From: Bromus sterilis | Taxonomy: Eukaryota; Streptophyta; Magnoliopsida; Poales; Poaceae | Direction of reading: 5' to 3' | Length of the DNA: 64,000 nucleotides | Assembly (NCBI GenBank): GCA_950022295.1 | Contig: OX465597.1 | Location: 1,054,001 to 1,118,000 of the forward strand | The notes under the pieces: generated by a model | Told to the model about the DNA's origin: nothing | Database searches by the model: none | Seen by the model: the letters and a program-made list of their open reading frames with translations, nothing else | Position numbers and translations under genes: made by a program | Shown: positions 1 to 10,843 of the stretch, in pieces | How positions within the stretch are numbered: position 1 is the first letter of the stretch | How the letters are laid out: each line of letters opens with the position of its first letter

Positions 1-81
1 GTTTTGGGTCCCCGGAGTGATTTCCACCATTGAGGAACCCCAGGGTGCATTTACGTGCCGGTCATCAACACTCGCAGTTTT

Positions 82-95
82 GGCCGGTTATGGCC
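82..95 (+). repeat. GGCC-N6-GGCC inverted element (reference copy)
   Basis: Two GGCC tetramers separated by six bases form a dyad present in nearly every A and B monomer. The six internal bases (GGTTAT or GATTCT) define tails A and B. Type C loses the left tetramer. It is not a SfiI site, which needs five internal bases; each tetramer is a HaeIII site, so HaeIII would cut the array into small fragments. Confidence 0.85.
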
Positions 96-111
96 TGTTT
101 CATGGGCTATT

Positions 112-140
112 AATCACCGTTTTGGGTCCCCGGAGTGATT
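112..140 (+). repeat. Dyad symmetry across the monomer junction (reference copy)
   Basis: AATCAC at 112-117 is the exact reverse complement of GTGATT at 135-140, with a 17-base spacer that itself contains GGGTCCC. The dyad spans the junction between adjacent monomers and so recurs about once every 118 bp. The six-base arms could form a weak hairpin or cruciform. Short dyads are often noted in centromeric satellites that lack a CENP-B box; a function here is only inference. Confidence 0.6.
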
Positions 141-236
141 TCCACCATTGACGAACCCCAGGGTGCATTTACGTGCCGGTCATCAACACTCGCAGTTTTG
201 GCCGGTTATGGCCTGTTTCATGGGCTATTAATCACC
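119..236 (+). repeat. Reference type A monomer (Gc-A)
   Basis: A standard 118-bp monomer: head GGGTCCCCGG, middle GTGCCGG, tail GGTTAT between two GGCC tetramers at monomer positions 82-85 and 92-95. GTTTTGG occurs twice, at monomer positions 1-7 and 77-83. A small inverted repeat ACCC-CA-GGGT lies at positions 37-46. Types A and B differ at two linked bases in the six between the GGCC tetramers. Confidence 0.97.
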
Positions 237-941
237 GTTTTGGTTCCCCGGAGTGATTTCCACCATTGACGAACCCAGTGCATTTACGTGCCGGTCATCA
301 ACACTCGCAGTTTTGGCCGATTCTGGCCTGTTTCATGGGCTATTAATCACCGTTTTGGGTCCCCGGAGTGATTTCCACCATTGACGAACCCCAGGGTGCA
401 TTTACGTGCCGGTCATCAACACTCGCAGTTTTGGCCGGTTATGGCCTGTTTCATGGGCTATTAATCACCGTTTTGGGTCCCCGGAGTGATTTCCACCATT
501 GACGAACCCCAGGGTGCATTTACGTGTCGGTCATCAACACTCGCAGTTTTGGCCGGTTATGGCCTGTTTCATGGGCTATTAATCACCGTTTTGGGTCCCC
601 GGAGTGATTTCCACCATTGACGAACCCCAGGGTGCATTTACGTGTCGGTCATCAACACTCGCAGTTTTGGCCGATTCTGGCCTGTTTCATGGGCTATTAA
701 TCACCGTTTTGGGTCCCCGGAGTGATTTCCACCATTGACGAACCCCAGGGTGCATTTACGTGTCGGTCATCACCACTCGCAGTTTTGGCCGATTCTGGCC
801 TGTTTGATGGGCTATTAATCACCGTTTTGGTTCCCCGGAGTGATTTCCACCATTGACGAACCCCAGGGTGCATTTACGTGCCGGTCATCAACACTCGCAG
901 TTTTGGCCGGTTATGGCCTGTTTCATGGGCTATTAATCACC

Positions 942-1059
942 GTTTTGGGTCCCCGGAGTGATTTCCACCATTGACGAACCCCAGGGTGCATTTACGTGCC
1001 GGTCATCAACACTCGCAGTTTTGGCCGATTCTGGCCTGTTTCATGGGCTATTAATCACC
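942..1059 (+). repeat. Reference type B monomer (Gc-B)
   Basis: Same as type A except that the six bases between the GGCC tetramers read GATTCT. Type B is the more common tail in the window. A and B do not alternate strictly, so the basic repeat is the monomer and not an A-B dimer. I saw no clean recombinant of the two diagnostic bases, which lie only 3 bp apart. Confidence 0.97.
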
Positions 1060-1531
1060 GTTTTGGGTCCCCGGAGTGATTTCCACCATTGACGAACCCC
1101 AGGGTGCATTTACGTGTCGGTCATCAACACTCGCAGTTTTGGCCGATTCTGGCCTGTTTCATGGGCTATTAATCACCGTTTTGGGTCCCCGGAGTGATTT
1201 CCACCATTGACGAACCCCAGGGTGCATTTACGTGTCGGTCATCACCACTCGCAGTTTTGGCCGATTCTGGCCTGTTTCATGGGCTATTAATCACCGTTTT
1301 GGTTCCCCGGAGTGATTTCCACCATTGACGAACCCCAGGGTGCATTTACGTGCCGGTCATCAACACTCGCAGTTTTGGCCGGTTATGGCCTGTTTCATGG
1401 GCTATTAATCACCGTTTTGGGTCCCCGGAGTGATTTCCACCATTGACGAACCCCAGGGTGCATTTACGTGCCGGTCATCAACACTCGCAGTTTTGGCCGA
1501 TTCTGGCCTGTTTCATGGGCTATTAATCACC

Positions 1532-1649
1532 GTTTTGGGACCTCGGAGTGATTCCCACCATTGACGAACCCCAGGGTGCATTTACGTGCCGGTCATCAAC
1601 ACTCGCAGTTTTGGCCGGTTATGGCCTCTTTCATGGGCTATTAATCACC
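1532..1649 (+). repeat. Reference P monomer (GGGACCTCGG head)
   Basis: The head reads GGGACCTCGG, followed by GTGATTCCCACC, and the tail reads CCTCTTTC. This linked set marks one point of the HOR and recurs at starts 3417, 13084, 15678, 18969, 22374, 24597, 27765, 30812, 33980, 35748, 38448 and 40216. The copy at 13084 has lost the CCTCTTTC tail variant. P is absent downstream of about 40.3 kb. Confidence 0.9.
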
Positions 1650-2118
1650 GTTTTGGGTCCCCGGAGTGATTTCCACCATTGACGAACCCCAGGGTGCATT
1701 TACTTCCGGTCATCAACACTCGCAGTTTTGGCCGGTTATGGCCTGTTTCATGGGCTATTAATCACCGTTTTGGGTTCCCGGAGTGATTTCCACCATTGAT
1801 GAACCCAGGGTGCATTTACGTGCCGGTCATCAACACTCCCAGTTTTGGCCGATTCTGGCCTGTTTCATGGGCTATTAATCACCGTTTTGGGTCCCCGGAG
1901 TGATTTCCACCATTGACGAACCTAGGGTGCATTTACGTGTCGGTCATCAACACTCCCAATTTTGGCCGATTCTGGCCTGTTTCATGGGCAATTAATCACC
2001 GTTTTGGGTCCCCGGAGTGATTTCCACCATTGACGAACCCCAGGGTGCATTTACGTGCCGGTCATCAACACTCGCAGTTTTGGCCGGTTATGGCCTGTTT
2101 CATGGGCTATTAATCACC

Positions 2119-2236
2119 GTTTTGGGTCCCCGGAGTGATTTCCACCATTGAGGAACCCCAGGGTGCATTTACGTGCCGGTCATCAGTCCTCGCACTTTTG
2201 GCCGATTCTGGCCTGTTTCATGGGCTATTAATCACC
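2119..2236 (+). repeat. Chimeric monomer: K tail on a GAGGAA head
   Basis: This monomer has the K-type ATCAGTCCTCGCAC but ordinary GTGCCGG and CCACCATTG, together with GAGGAACCCC, a variant otherwise seen at the first monomer of the window and at 11553. It looks like exchange within a monomer between a K monomer and a GAGGAA monomer, with the breakpoint between the GTGCCGG site and ATCAGTCC. Confidence 0.8.
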
Positions 2237-3885
2237 GTTTTGGGTCCCCGGAGTGATTTCCACCATTGACGAACCCCAGGGTGCATTTACGTGCCGGTCA
2301 TCAACACTCGCAGTTTTGGCCGGTTATGGCCTGTTTCATGGGCTATTAATCACCGTTTTGGGTCCCCGGAGTGATTTCCACCATTGACGAACCCCAGGGT
2401 GCATTTACGTGTCGGTCATCAACACTCGCAGTTTTGGCCGGTTATGGCCTGTTTCATGGGCTATTAATCACCGTTTTGGGTCCCCGGAGTGATTTCCACC
2501 ATTGACGAACCCCAGGGTGCATTTACGTGTCGGTCATCAACACTCGCAGTTTTGGCCGATTCTGGCCTGTTTCATGGGCTATTAATCACCGTTTTGGGTC
2601 CCCGGAGTGATTTCCACCATTGACGAACCCCAGGGTGCATTTACGTGTCGGTCATCACCACTCGCAGTTTTGGCCGATTCTGGCCTGTTTGATGGGCTAT
2701 TAATCACCGTTTTGGTTCCCCGGAGTGATTTCCACCATTGACGAACCCCAGGGTGCATTTACGTGCCGGTCATCAACACTCGCAGTTTTGGCCGGTTATG
2801 GCCTGTTTCATGGGCTATTAATCACCGTTTTGGGTCCCCGGAGTGATTTCCACCATTGACGAACCCCAGGGTGCATTTACGTGCCGGTCATCAACACTCG
2901 CAGTTTTGGCCGATTCTGGCCTGTTTCATGGGCTATTAATCACCGTTTTGGGTCCCCGGAGTGATTTCCACCATTGACGAACCCCAGGGTGCATTTACGT
3001 GTCGGTCATCAACACTCGCAGTTTTGGCCGATTCTGGCCTGTTTCATGGGCTATTAATCACCGTTTTGGGTCCCCGGAGTGATTTCCACCATTGACGAAC
3101 CCCAGGGTGCATTTACGTGTCGGTCATCACCACTCGCAGTTTTGGCCGATTCTGGCCTGTTTCATGGGCTATTAATCACCGTTTTGGTTCCCCGGAGTGA
3201 TTTCCACCATTGACGAACCCCAGGGTGCATTTACGTGTCGGTCATCAACACTCGCAGTTTTGGCCGGTTATGGCCTGTTTCATGGGCTATTAATCACCGT
3301 TTTGGGTCCCCGGAGTGATTTCCACCATTGACGAACCCCAGGGTGCATTTACGTGCCGGTCATCAACACTCGCAGTTTTGGCCGATTCTGGCCTGTTTCA
3401 TGGGCTATTAATCACCGTTTTGGGACCTCGGAGTGATTCCCACCATTGACGAACCCCAGGGTGCATTTACGTGCCGGTCATCAACACTCGCAGTTTTGGC
3501 CGGTTATGGCCTCTTTCATGGGCTATTAATCACCGTTTTGGGTCCCCGGAGTGATTTCCACCATTGACGAACCCCAGGGTGCATTTACTTCCGGTCATCA
3601 ACACTCGCAGTTTTGGCCGGTTATGGCCTGTTTCATGGGCTATTAATCACCGTTTTGGGTTCCCGGAGTGATTTCCACCATTGATGAACCCAGGGTGCAT
3701 TTACGTGCCGGTCATCAACACTCCCAGTTTTGGCCGATTCTGGCCTGTTTCATGGGCTATTAATCACCGTTTTGGGTCCCCGGAGTGATTTCCACCATTG
3801 ACGAACCTAGGGTGCATTTACGTGTCGGTCATCAACACTCCCAGTTTTGGCCGATTCTGGCCTGTTTCATGGGCAATTAATCACC
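2237..3885 (+). repeat. 16-monomer HOR, copy 2
   Basis: Repeats 352-2000 at an offset of 1885 bp. One visible difference is the T-headed monomer at 3181, which has GTGTCGG where copy 1 has GTGCCGG. After 3885 the copies part: copy 2 runs into a B monomer and then the T-C, D, K module at 4004-4356, while copy 1 is followed by an A monomer and a chimeric K-like monomer. Confidence 0.93.
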
Positions 3886-4003
3886 GTTTTGGGTCCCCGG
3901 AGTGATTTCCACCATTGACGAACCCCAGGGTGCATTTACGTGCCGGTCATCAACACTCGCAGTTTTGGCCGATTCTGGCCTGTTTCATGGGCTATTAATC
4001 ACC

Positions 4004-4121
4004 GTTTTGGTTCCCCGGAGTGATTTCCACCATTGACGAACCCCAGGGTGCATTTACGTGCCGGTCATCAACACTCGCAGTTTTCGCCGATTCTGGCCTG
4101 TTTCATGGGCTATTAATCACC
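4004..4121 (+). repeat. Reference type C monomer (Tc-C)
   Basis: A 118-bp monomer with head GGTTCCCCGG and tail TTTTCGCCGATTCTGGCC, so the left GGCC has become CGCC. C tails mostly sit in T-headed monomers and are very often followed by an L-headed monomer (GGTTCCCTGG). T-C followed by L is therefore a two-monomer haplotype crossing a monomer boundary, and it recurs from about 4.8 kb to 63.2 kb. At this copy the next monomer is D instead. Confidence 0.95.
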
Positions 4122-4238
4122 GTTTTGGGTCCCAGAGTGATTTCCACCATTGACGAACCCCAGGGTGCATTTACGTGCCGGTCATCAACACTCGCAGTTT
4201 TGGCCGGTTATGGCCTGTTTCATGGGCTATTAATCACC

Positions 4239-4356
4239 GTTTTGGGTCCCCGGAGTGATTTCCACAATTGACGAACCCCAGGGTGCATTTACGTGAAGGT
4301 CATCAGTCCTCGCACTTTTGGCCGATTCTGGCCTGTTTCATGGGCTATTAATCACC
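4239..4356 (+). repeat. Reference K monomer (most divergent type)
   Basis: K carries CCACAATTG, GTGAAGG and ATCAGTCCTCGCAC in a B-tailed monomer, about seven substitutions from consensus with six inside 28 bp. K monomers start at 4239, 5533 (partial), 6359, 7537, 8835, 10608, 16500, 21434, 23658, 26826, 29873, 33041, 37509, 42681, 45966, 47370, 49949, 51354, 58778, 59956, 62310 and 63721. Apart from the chimera at 5533, it follows a D or L head with A tail in most copies and is usually followed by u*A or x*A. That makes it the best register mark of the array. Confidence 0.93.
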
Positions 4357-4591
4357 GTTTTGGGTCCCCGGAGTGATTTCCACCATTGACGAACCCCAGG
4401 GTGCATTTACGTCTCGGTCATCACCACTCGCAGTTTTGGCCGGTTATGGCCTGTTTCATGGGCTATTAATCACCGTTTTGGGTCCCCGGAGTGATTTCCA
4501 CCATTGACGAACCCCAGGGTGCATTTACTTCCGGTCATCAACACTCGCAGTTTTGGCCGATTCTGGCCTGTTTCATGGGCTATTAATCACC

Positions 4592-5296
4592 GTTTTGGGT
4601 CCCCGGAGTGATTTCCACCATTGAAGAACCCCAGGGTGCATTTACGTGCCGGTCATCAACACTCGCAGTTTTGGCCGGTTATGGCCTGTTTCATGGGCTA
4701 TTAATCACCGTTTTGGGTCCCCGGAGTGATTTCCACCATTGACGAACCCCAGGGTGCATTTACGTGCCGGTCATCAACACTCGCAGTTTTGGCCGATTCT
4801 GGCCTGTTTCATGGGCTATTAATCACCGTTTTGGTTACCCGGAGTGATTTCCACCATTGACGAACCCCAGGGTGCATTTACGTGCCGGTCATCAACACTC
4901 GCAGTTTTCGCCGATTCTGGCCTGTTTCATGGGCTATTAATCACCGTTTTGGTTCCCTGGAGTGATTTCCACCATTGACGAACCCCAGGGTGCATTTACG
5001 TGCCGGTCATCAACACTCGCAGTTTTGGCCGATTCTGGCCTGTTTCATGGGCTATTAATCACCGTTTTGGTTCCCCGGAGTGATTTCCACCATTGACGAA
5101 CCCCAGGGTGCATTTACTTCCGGTCATCAACACTCGCAGTTTTGGCCGATTCTGGCCTGTTTCATGGGCTATTAATCACCGTTTTGGGTTCCCGGAGTGA
5201 TTTCCACCATTGATGAACCCAGGGTGCATTTACTTCCGGTCATCAACACTCGCAGTTTTGGCCGATTCTGGCCTGTTTCATGGGCTATTAATCACC
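4592..5296 (+). repeat. Six-monomer 705-bp unit, copy 1
   Basis: Order: Gc-A with GAAGAACC, GcB, Tc-C, LcB, TsB, W-s-B. Length is 6 x 118 less 3. The T head at 4828 reads GGTTACCCGG here. The same unit appears twice in tandem at 16969-18378, each time opened by the same GAAGAACC mutation. Confidence 0.9.
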
Positions 5297-5414
5297 GTTT
5301 TGGGTCCCCGGAGTGATTTCCACCATTGACGAACCCCAGGGTGCATTTACGTGCCGGTCATCAACACTCGCAGTTTTGGCCGGTTATGGCCTGTTTCATG
5401 GGCTATTAATCACC

Positions 5415-5650
5415 GTTTTGGGTCCCCGGAGTGATTTCCACAATTGACGAACCACAGGGTGCATTTACGTGCCGGTCATCAACACTCGCAGTTTTGGCCG
5501 GTTATGGCCTGTTTCATGGGCTATTAATCAACGTTTTGGGTCCCCGGAGTGATTTCCACCATTGACGAACCCCAGGGTGCATTTACGTGAAGGTCATCAG
5601 TCCTCGCACTTTTGGCCGATTCTGGCCTGTTTCATGGGCTATTAATCACC
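5415..5650 (+). repeat. K monomer split by one inserted monomer length
   Basis: The monomer at 5415-5532 has the K-specific CCACAATTG but an ordinary GTGCCGG A tail. The next, at 5533-5650, has an ordinary CCACCATTG head but the K-specific GTGAAGG and ATCAGTCC. Together they read as one K monomer opened between monomer positions 30 and 55, with exactly 118 bp gained. The first also has private changes (ACCACAGGG and AATCAACG at its end). Confidence 0.85.
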
Positions 5651-7889
5651 GTTTTGGGTCCCCGGAGTGATTTCCACCATTGACGAACCCCAGGGTGCAT
5701 TTACGTGTCGGTCATCAACACTCGCAGTTTTGGCCGGTTATGGCCTGTTTCATGGGCTATTAATCACCGTTTTGGGTCCCCGGAGTGATTTCCACCATTG
5801 ACGAACCCCAGGGTGCATTTACGTGTCGGTCATCAACACTCGCAGTTTTGGCCGATTCTGGCCTGTTTCATGGGCTATTAATCACCGTTTTGGGTCCCCG
5901 GAGTGATTTCCACCATTGACGAACCCCAGGGTGCATTTACGTGCCGGTCATCAACACTCGCAGTTTTGGCCGGTTATGGCCTGTTTCATGGGCTATTAAT
6001 CACCGTTTTGGGTCCCCGGAGTGATTTCCACCATTGACGAACCCCAGGGTGCATTTACGTGCCGGTCATCAACACTCGCAGTTTTGGCCGATTCTGGCCT
6101 GTTTCATGGGCTATTAATCACCGTTTTGGTTCCCCGGAGTGATTTCCACCATTGACGAACCCCAGGGTGCATTTACGTGCCGGTCATCAACACTCGCAGT
6201 TTTCGCCGATTCTGGCCTGTTTCATGGGCTATTAATCACCGTTTTGGTTCCCTGGAGTGATTTCCACCATTGACGAACCCCAGGGTGCATTTACGTGCCG
6301 GTCATCAACACTCGCAGTTTTGGCCGGTTATGGCCTGTTTCATGGGCTATTAATCACCGTTTTGGGTCCCCGGAGTGATTTCCACAATTGACGAACCCCA
6401 GGGTGCATTTACGTGAAGGTCATCAGTCCTCGCACTTTTGGCCGATTCTGGCCTGTTTCATGGGCTATTAATCACCGTTTTGGGTCCCCGGAGTGATTTC
6501 CACCATTGACGAACCCCAGGGTGCATTTACGTGTCGGTCATCACCACTCGCAGTTTTGGCCGGTTATGGCCTGTTTCATGGGCTATTAATCACCGTTTTG
6601 GGTCCCCGGAGTGATTTCCACCATTGACGAACCCCAGGGTGCATTTACGTGCCGGTCATCAACACTCGCAGTTTTGGCCGGTTATGGCCTCTTTCATGGG
6701 CTATTAATCACCGTTTTGGGTCCCCGGAGTGATTTCCACCATTGACGAACCCCAGGGTGCATTTACTTCCGGTCATCAACACTCGCAGTTTTGGCCGGTT
6801 ATGGCCTGTTTCATGGGCTATTAATCACCGTTTTGGGTTCCCGGAGTGATTTCCACCATTGATGAACCCAGGGTGCATTTACGTGCCGGTCATCAACACT
6901 CGCAGTTTTCGCCGATTCTGGCCTGTTTCATGGGCTATTAATCACCGTTTTGGTTCCCTGGAGTGATTTCCACCATTGACGAACCCCAGGGTGCATTTAC
7001 GTGCCGGTCATCAACACTCGCAGTTTTGGCCGGTTATGGCCTGTTTCATGGGCTATTAATCACCGTTTTGGTTCCCCGGAGTGATTTCCACCATTGACGA
7101 ACCCCAGGGTGCATTTACGTGCCGGTCATCAACACTCGCAGTTTTCGCCGATTCTGGCCTGTTTCATGGGCTATTAATCACCGTTTTGGGTCCCCGGAGT
7201 GATTTCCACCATTGACGAACCCCAGGGTGCATTTACGTGCCGGTCATCAACACTCGCAGTTTTGGCCGATTCTGGCCTGTTTCATGGGCTATTAATCACC
7301 GTTTTGGTTCCCCGGAGTGATTTCCACCATTGACGAACCCCAGGGTGCATTTACGTGCCGGTCATCAACACTCGCAGTTTTCGCCGATTCTGGCCTGTTT
7401 CATGGGCTATTAATCACCGTTTTGGTTCCCTGGAGTGATTTCCACCATTGACGAACCCCAGGGTGCATTTACGTGCCGGTCATCAACACTCGCAGTTTTG
7501 GCCGGTTATGGCCTGTTTCATGGGCTATTAATCACCGTTTTGGGTCCCCGGAGTGATTTCCACAATTGACGAACCCCAGGGTGCATTTACGTGAAGGTCA
7601 TCAGTCCTCGCACTTTTGGCCGATTCTGGCCTGTTTCATGGGCTATTAATCACCGTTTTGGGTCCCCGGAGTGATTTCCACCATTGACGAACCCCAGGGT
7701 GCATTTACTTCCGGTCATCACCACTCGCAGTTTTGGCCGATTCTGGCCTGTTTCATGGGCTATTAATCACCGTTTTGGTTCCCCGGAGTGATTTCCACCA
7801 TTGACGAACCCCAGGGTGCATTTACGTGCCGGTCATCAACACTCGCAGTTTTGGCCGGTTATGGCCTGTTTCATGGGCTATTAATCACC
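5651..7889 (+). repeat. Irregular K-containing stretch, 19 monomers
   Basis: Order: uA, uB, cA, cB, T-C, L-A, K, u*A, cA with CCTCTTTC, sA, W-c-C, L-A, T-C, cB, T-C, L-A, K, s*B, T-A. K monomers start at 6359 and 7537 (1178 bp apart). The monomer at 6595 has the tail of a P monomer on a G head, and the one at 6830 joins a W head to a C tail, so several internal recombinants are visible. No clean period spans the block. Confidence 0.85.
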
Positions 7890-9662
7890 GTTTTGGGTCC
7901 CCGGAGTGATTTCCACCATTGACGAACCCCAGGGTGCATTTACGTGCCGGTCATCAACACTCGCAGTTTTGGCCGGTTATGGCCTGTTTCATGGGCTATT
8001 AATCACCGTTTTGGGTCCCCGGAGTGATTTCCACCATTGACGAACCCCAGGGTGCATTTACGTGCCGGTCATCAACACTCGCAGTTTTGGCCGATTCTGG
8101 CCTGTTTCATGGGCTATTAATCACCGTTTTGGTTCCCCGGAGTGATTTCCACCATTGACGAACCCCAGGGTTGCATTTACGTGCCGGTCATCAACACTCG
8201 CAGTTTTGGCCGGTTATGGCCTGTTTCATGGGCTATTAATCACCGTTTTGGGTCCCCGGAGTGATTTCCACCATTGACGAACCCCAGGGTGCATTTACGT
8301 GCCGGTAATCAACACTCGCAGTTTTGGCCGATTCTGGCCTGTTTCATGGGCTATTAATCACCGTTTTGGGTCCCCGGAGTGATTTCCACCATTGACGAAC
8401 CCCAGGGTGCATTTACGTCTCGGTCATCACCACTCGCAGTTTTGGCCGGTTATGGCCTGTTTCATGGGCTATTAATCACCGTTTTGGGTCCCCGGAGTGA
8501 TTTCCACCATTGACGAACCCCAGGGTGCATTTACGTGCCGGTCATCAACACTCGCAGTTTTGGCCGATTGTGGCCTGTTTCATGGGCTATTAATCACCGT
8601 TTTGGTTCCCCGGAGTGATTTCCACCATTGACGAACCCCAGGGTGCATTTACGTGCCGGTCATCAACACTCGCAGTTTTCGCCGATTCTGGCCTGTTTCA
8701 TGGGCTATTAATCACCGTTTTGGTTCCCTGGAGTGATTTCCACCATTGACGAACCCCAGGGTGCATTTACGTGCCGGTCATCAACACTCGCAGTTTTGGC
8801 CGGTTATGGCCTGTTTCATGGGCTATTAATCACCGTTTTGGGTCCCCGGAGTGATTTCCACAATTGACGAACCCCAGGGTGCATTTACGTGAAGGTCATC
8901 AGTCCTCGCACTTTTGGCCGATTCTGGCCTGTTTCATGGGCTATTAATCACCGTTTTGGGTCCCCGGAGTGATTTCCACCATTGACGAACCCCAGGGTGC
9001 ATTTACGTGTCGGTCATCACCACTCGCAGTTTTGGCCGGTTATGGCCTGTTTCATGGGCTATTAATCACCGTTTTGGGTCCCCGGAGTGATTTCCACCAT
9101 TGACGAACCCCAGGGTGCATTTACGTGCCGGTCATCAACACTCGCAGTTTTGGCCGGTTATGGCCTGTTTCATGGGCTATTAATCACCGTTTTGGGTCCC
9201 CGGAGTGATTTCCACCATTGACGAACCCCAGGGTGCATTTACGTGCCGGTCATCAACACTCGCAGTTTTGGCCGATTCTGGCCTGTTTCATGGGCTATTA
9301 ATCACCGTTTTGGTTCCCCGGAGTGATTTCCACCATTGACGAACCCCAGGGTTGCATTTACGTGCCGGTCATCAACACTCGCAGTTTTGGCCGATTCTGG
9401 CCTGTTTCATGGGCTATTAATCACCGTTTTGGTTCCCCGGAGTGATTTCCACCATTGACGAACCCCAGGGTTGCATTTACGTGCCGGTCATCAACACTCG
9501 CAGTTTTGGCCGGTTATGGCCTGTTTCATGGGCTATTAATCACCGTTTTGGTTCCCCGGAGTGATTTCCACCATTGACGAACCCCAGGGTGCATTTACGT
9601 GCCGGTCATCAACACTCGCAGTTTTGGCCGGTTATGGCCTGTTTCATGGGCTATTAATCACC
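7890..9662 (+). repeat. 15-monomer 1773-bp unit with 119-bp monomers
   Basis: Order: cA, cB, T-A with GGGTTGCAT (119 bp), n-B, x*A, cB, T-C, L-A, K, u*A, cA, cB, then T-B and T-A both with GGGTTGCAT, and T-A. The next unit at 9663 restarts the same order. The length is 15 x 118 plus 3, matching the three monomers with an extra T. The monomer at 8481 has the private tail GATTGTGG. Confidence 0.88.
9307..9544 (+). repeat. Adjacent pair of 119-bp monomers
   Basis: Monomers 9307-9425 (tail B) and 9426-9544 (tail A) both contain the one-base insertion GGGTTGCAT. The other 119-bp copies, starting at 8126, 9899, 11080 and 13674, are single and A-tailed. A one-monomer duplication with breakpoint after the insertion and before the tail explains the B-tailed first member. 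Confidence 0.8.
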
Positions 9663-10843
9663 GTTTTGGGTCCCCGGAGTGATTTCCACCATTGACGAAC
9701 CCCAGGGTGCATTTACGTGCCGGTCATCAACACTCGCAGTTTTGGCCGGTTATGGCCTGTTTCATGGGCTATTAATCACCGTTTTGGGTCCCCGGAGTGA
9801 TTTCCACCATTGACGAACCCCAGGGTGCATTTACGTGCCGGTCATCAACACTCGCAGTTTTGGCCGATTCTGGCCTGTTTCATGGGCTATTAATCACCGT
9901 TTTGGTTCCCCGGAGTGATTTCCACCATTGACGAACCCCAGGGTTGCATTTACGTGCCGGTCATCAACACTCGCAGTTTTGGCCGGTTATGGCCTGTTTC
10001 ATGGGCTATTAATCACCGTTTTGGGTCCCCGGAGTGATTTCCACCATTGACGAACCCCAGGGTGCATTTACGTGCCGGTAATCAACACTCGCAGTTTTGG
10101 CCGATTCTGGCCTGTTTCATGGGCTATTAATCACCGTTTTGGGTCCCCGGAGTGATTTCCACCATTGACGAACCCCAGGGTGCATTTACGTCTCGGTCAT
10201 CACCACTCGCAGTTTTGGCCGGTTATGGCCTGTTTCATGGGCTATTAATCACCGTTTTGGGTCCCCGGAGTGATTTCCACCATTGACGAACCCCAGGGTG
10301 CATTTACGTGCCGGTCATCAACACTCGCAGTTTTGGCCGATTCTGGCCTGTTTCATGGGCTATTAATCACCGTTTTGGTTCCCCGGAGTGATTTCCACCA
10401 TTGACGAACCCCAGGGTGCATTTACGTGCCGGTCATCAACACTCGCAGTTTTCGCCGATTCTGGCCTGTTTCATGGGCTATTAATCACCGTTTTGGTTCC
10501 CTGGAGTGATTTCCACCATTGACGAACCCCAGGGTGCATTTACGTGCCGGTCATCAACACTCGCAGTTTTGGCCGGTTATGGCCTGTTTCATGGGCTATT
10601 AATCACCGTTTTGGGTCCCCGGAGTGATTTCCACAATTGACGAACCCCAGGGTGCATTTACGTGAAGGTCATCAGTCCTCGCACTTTTGGCCGATTCTGG
10701 CCTGTTTCATGGGCTATTAATCACCGTTTTGGGTCCCCGGAGTGATTTCCACCATTGACGAACCCCAGGGTGCATTTACGTGTCGGTCATCACCACTCGC
10801 AGTTTTGGCCGGTTATGGCCTGTTTCATGGGCTATTAATCACC
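9663..10843 (+). repeat. 10-monomer 1181-bp unit
   Basis: Order: cA, cB, T-A with GGGTTGCAT, n-B, x*A, cB, T-C, L-A, K, u*A. This repeats the first ten monomers of the 7890-9662 unit and is followed at 10844 by a third restart (cA, cB, 119-bp T-A, n-B) that changes to uA, uB at 11317. The unit is five monomers shorter than its left neighbour. Confidence 0.88.

Larger units (their letters stand above)
352..2000 (+). repeat. 16-monomer HOR, copy 1 (14 shared monomers)
   Basis: Ordered monomers: GcA, GuA, GuB, Gu*B with GTTTGATGGG, TcA, GcB, GuB, Gu*B, TcA, GcB, P with CCTCTTTC, GsA, W-c-B with CTCCCAG, and GuB with CCTAGGG and GGGCAATT. The same order recurs at 2237-3885, giving a 1885-bp period (16 monomers less 3 bp). 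Rare variants shared by the two copies (GTTTGATGGG, CCTAGGG, GGGCAATT) exclude chance similarity. Confidence 0.93.

Noticed and set aside
1..118. 5S rRNA-like or rDNA spacer repeat, suggested by the 118-bp length
   Set aside because: No resemblance to the conserved 5S internal control region on either strand; only the length is similar.
1..118. tRNA-type B box on the minus strand (GGTTCGTCAATGG)
   Set aside because: Only the first six bases match the GGTTCGANNCC consensus, and I could not place a matching A box. Treated as chance.
1..118. CENP-B box
   Set aside because: The best candidates, minus-strand GTTCGTCAATGGTGGAA and the TTTTCGCC of C tails, lack the required A and CGGG core positions of NTTCGNNNNANNCGGGN. 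No functional box is supported.
4020..4271. Open frames of 62 and 83 codons repeated about 20 times along the window, encoding near-identical peptides
   Set aside because: They start with GTG or TTG, not ATG, and lie entirely in satellite sequence. The monomer is 118 bp (1 modulo 3), so the frame shifts at each repeat. Open frames across two monomers arise where a 117-bp D monomer (GGGTCCCAGAG) keeps the frame once. This is arithmetic of repeat length, not coding.
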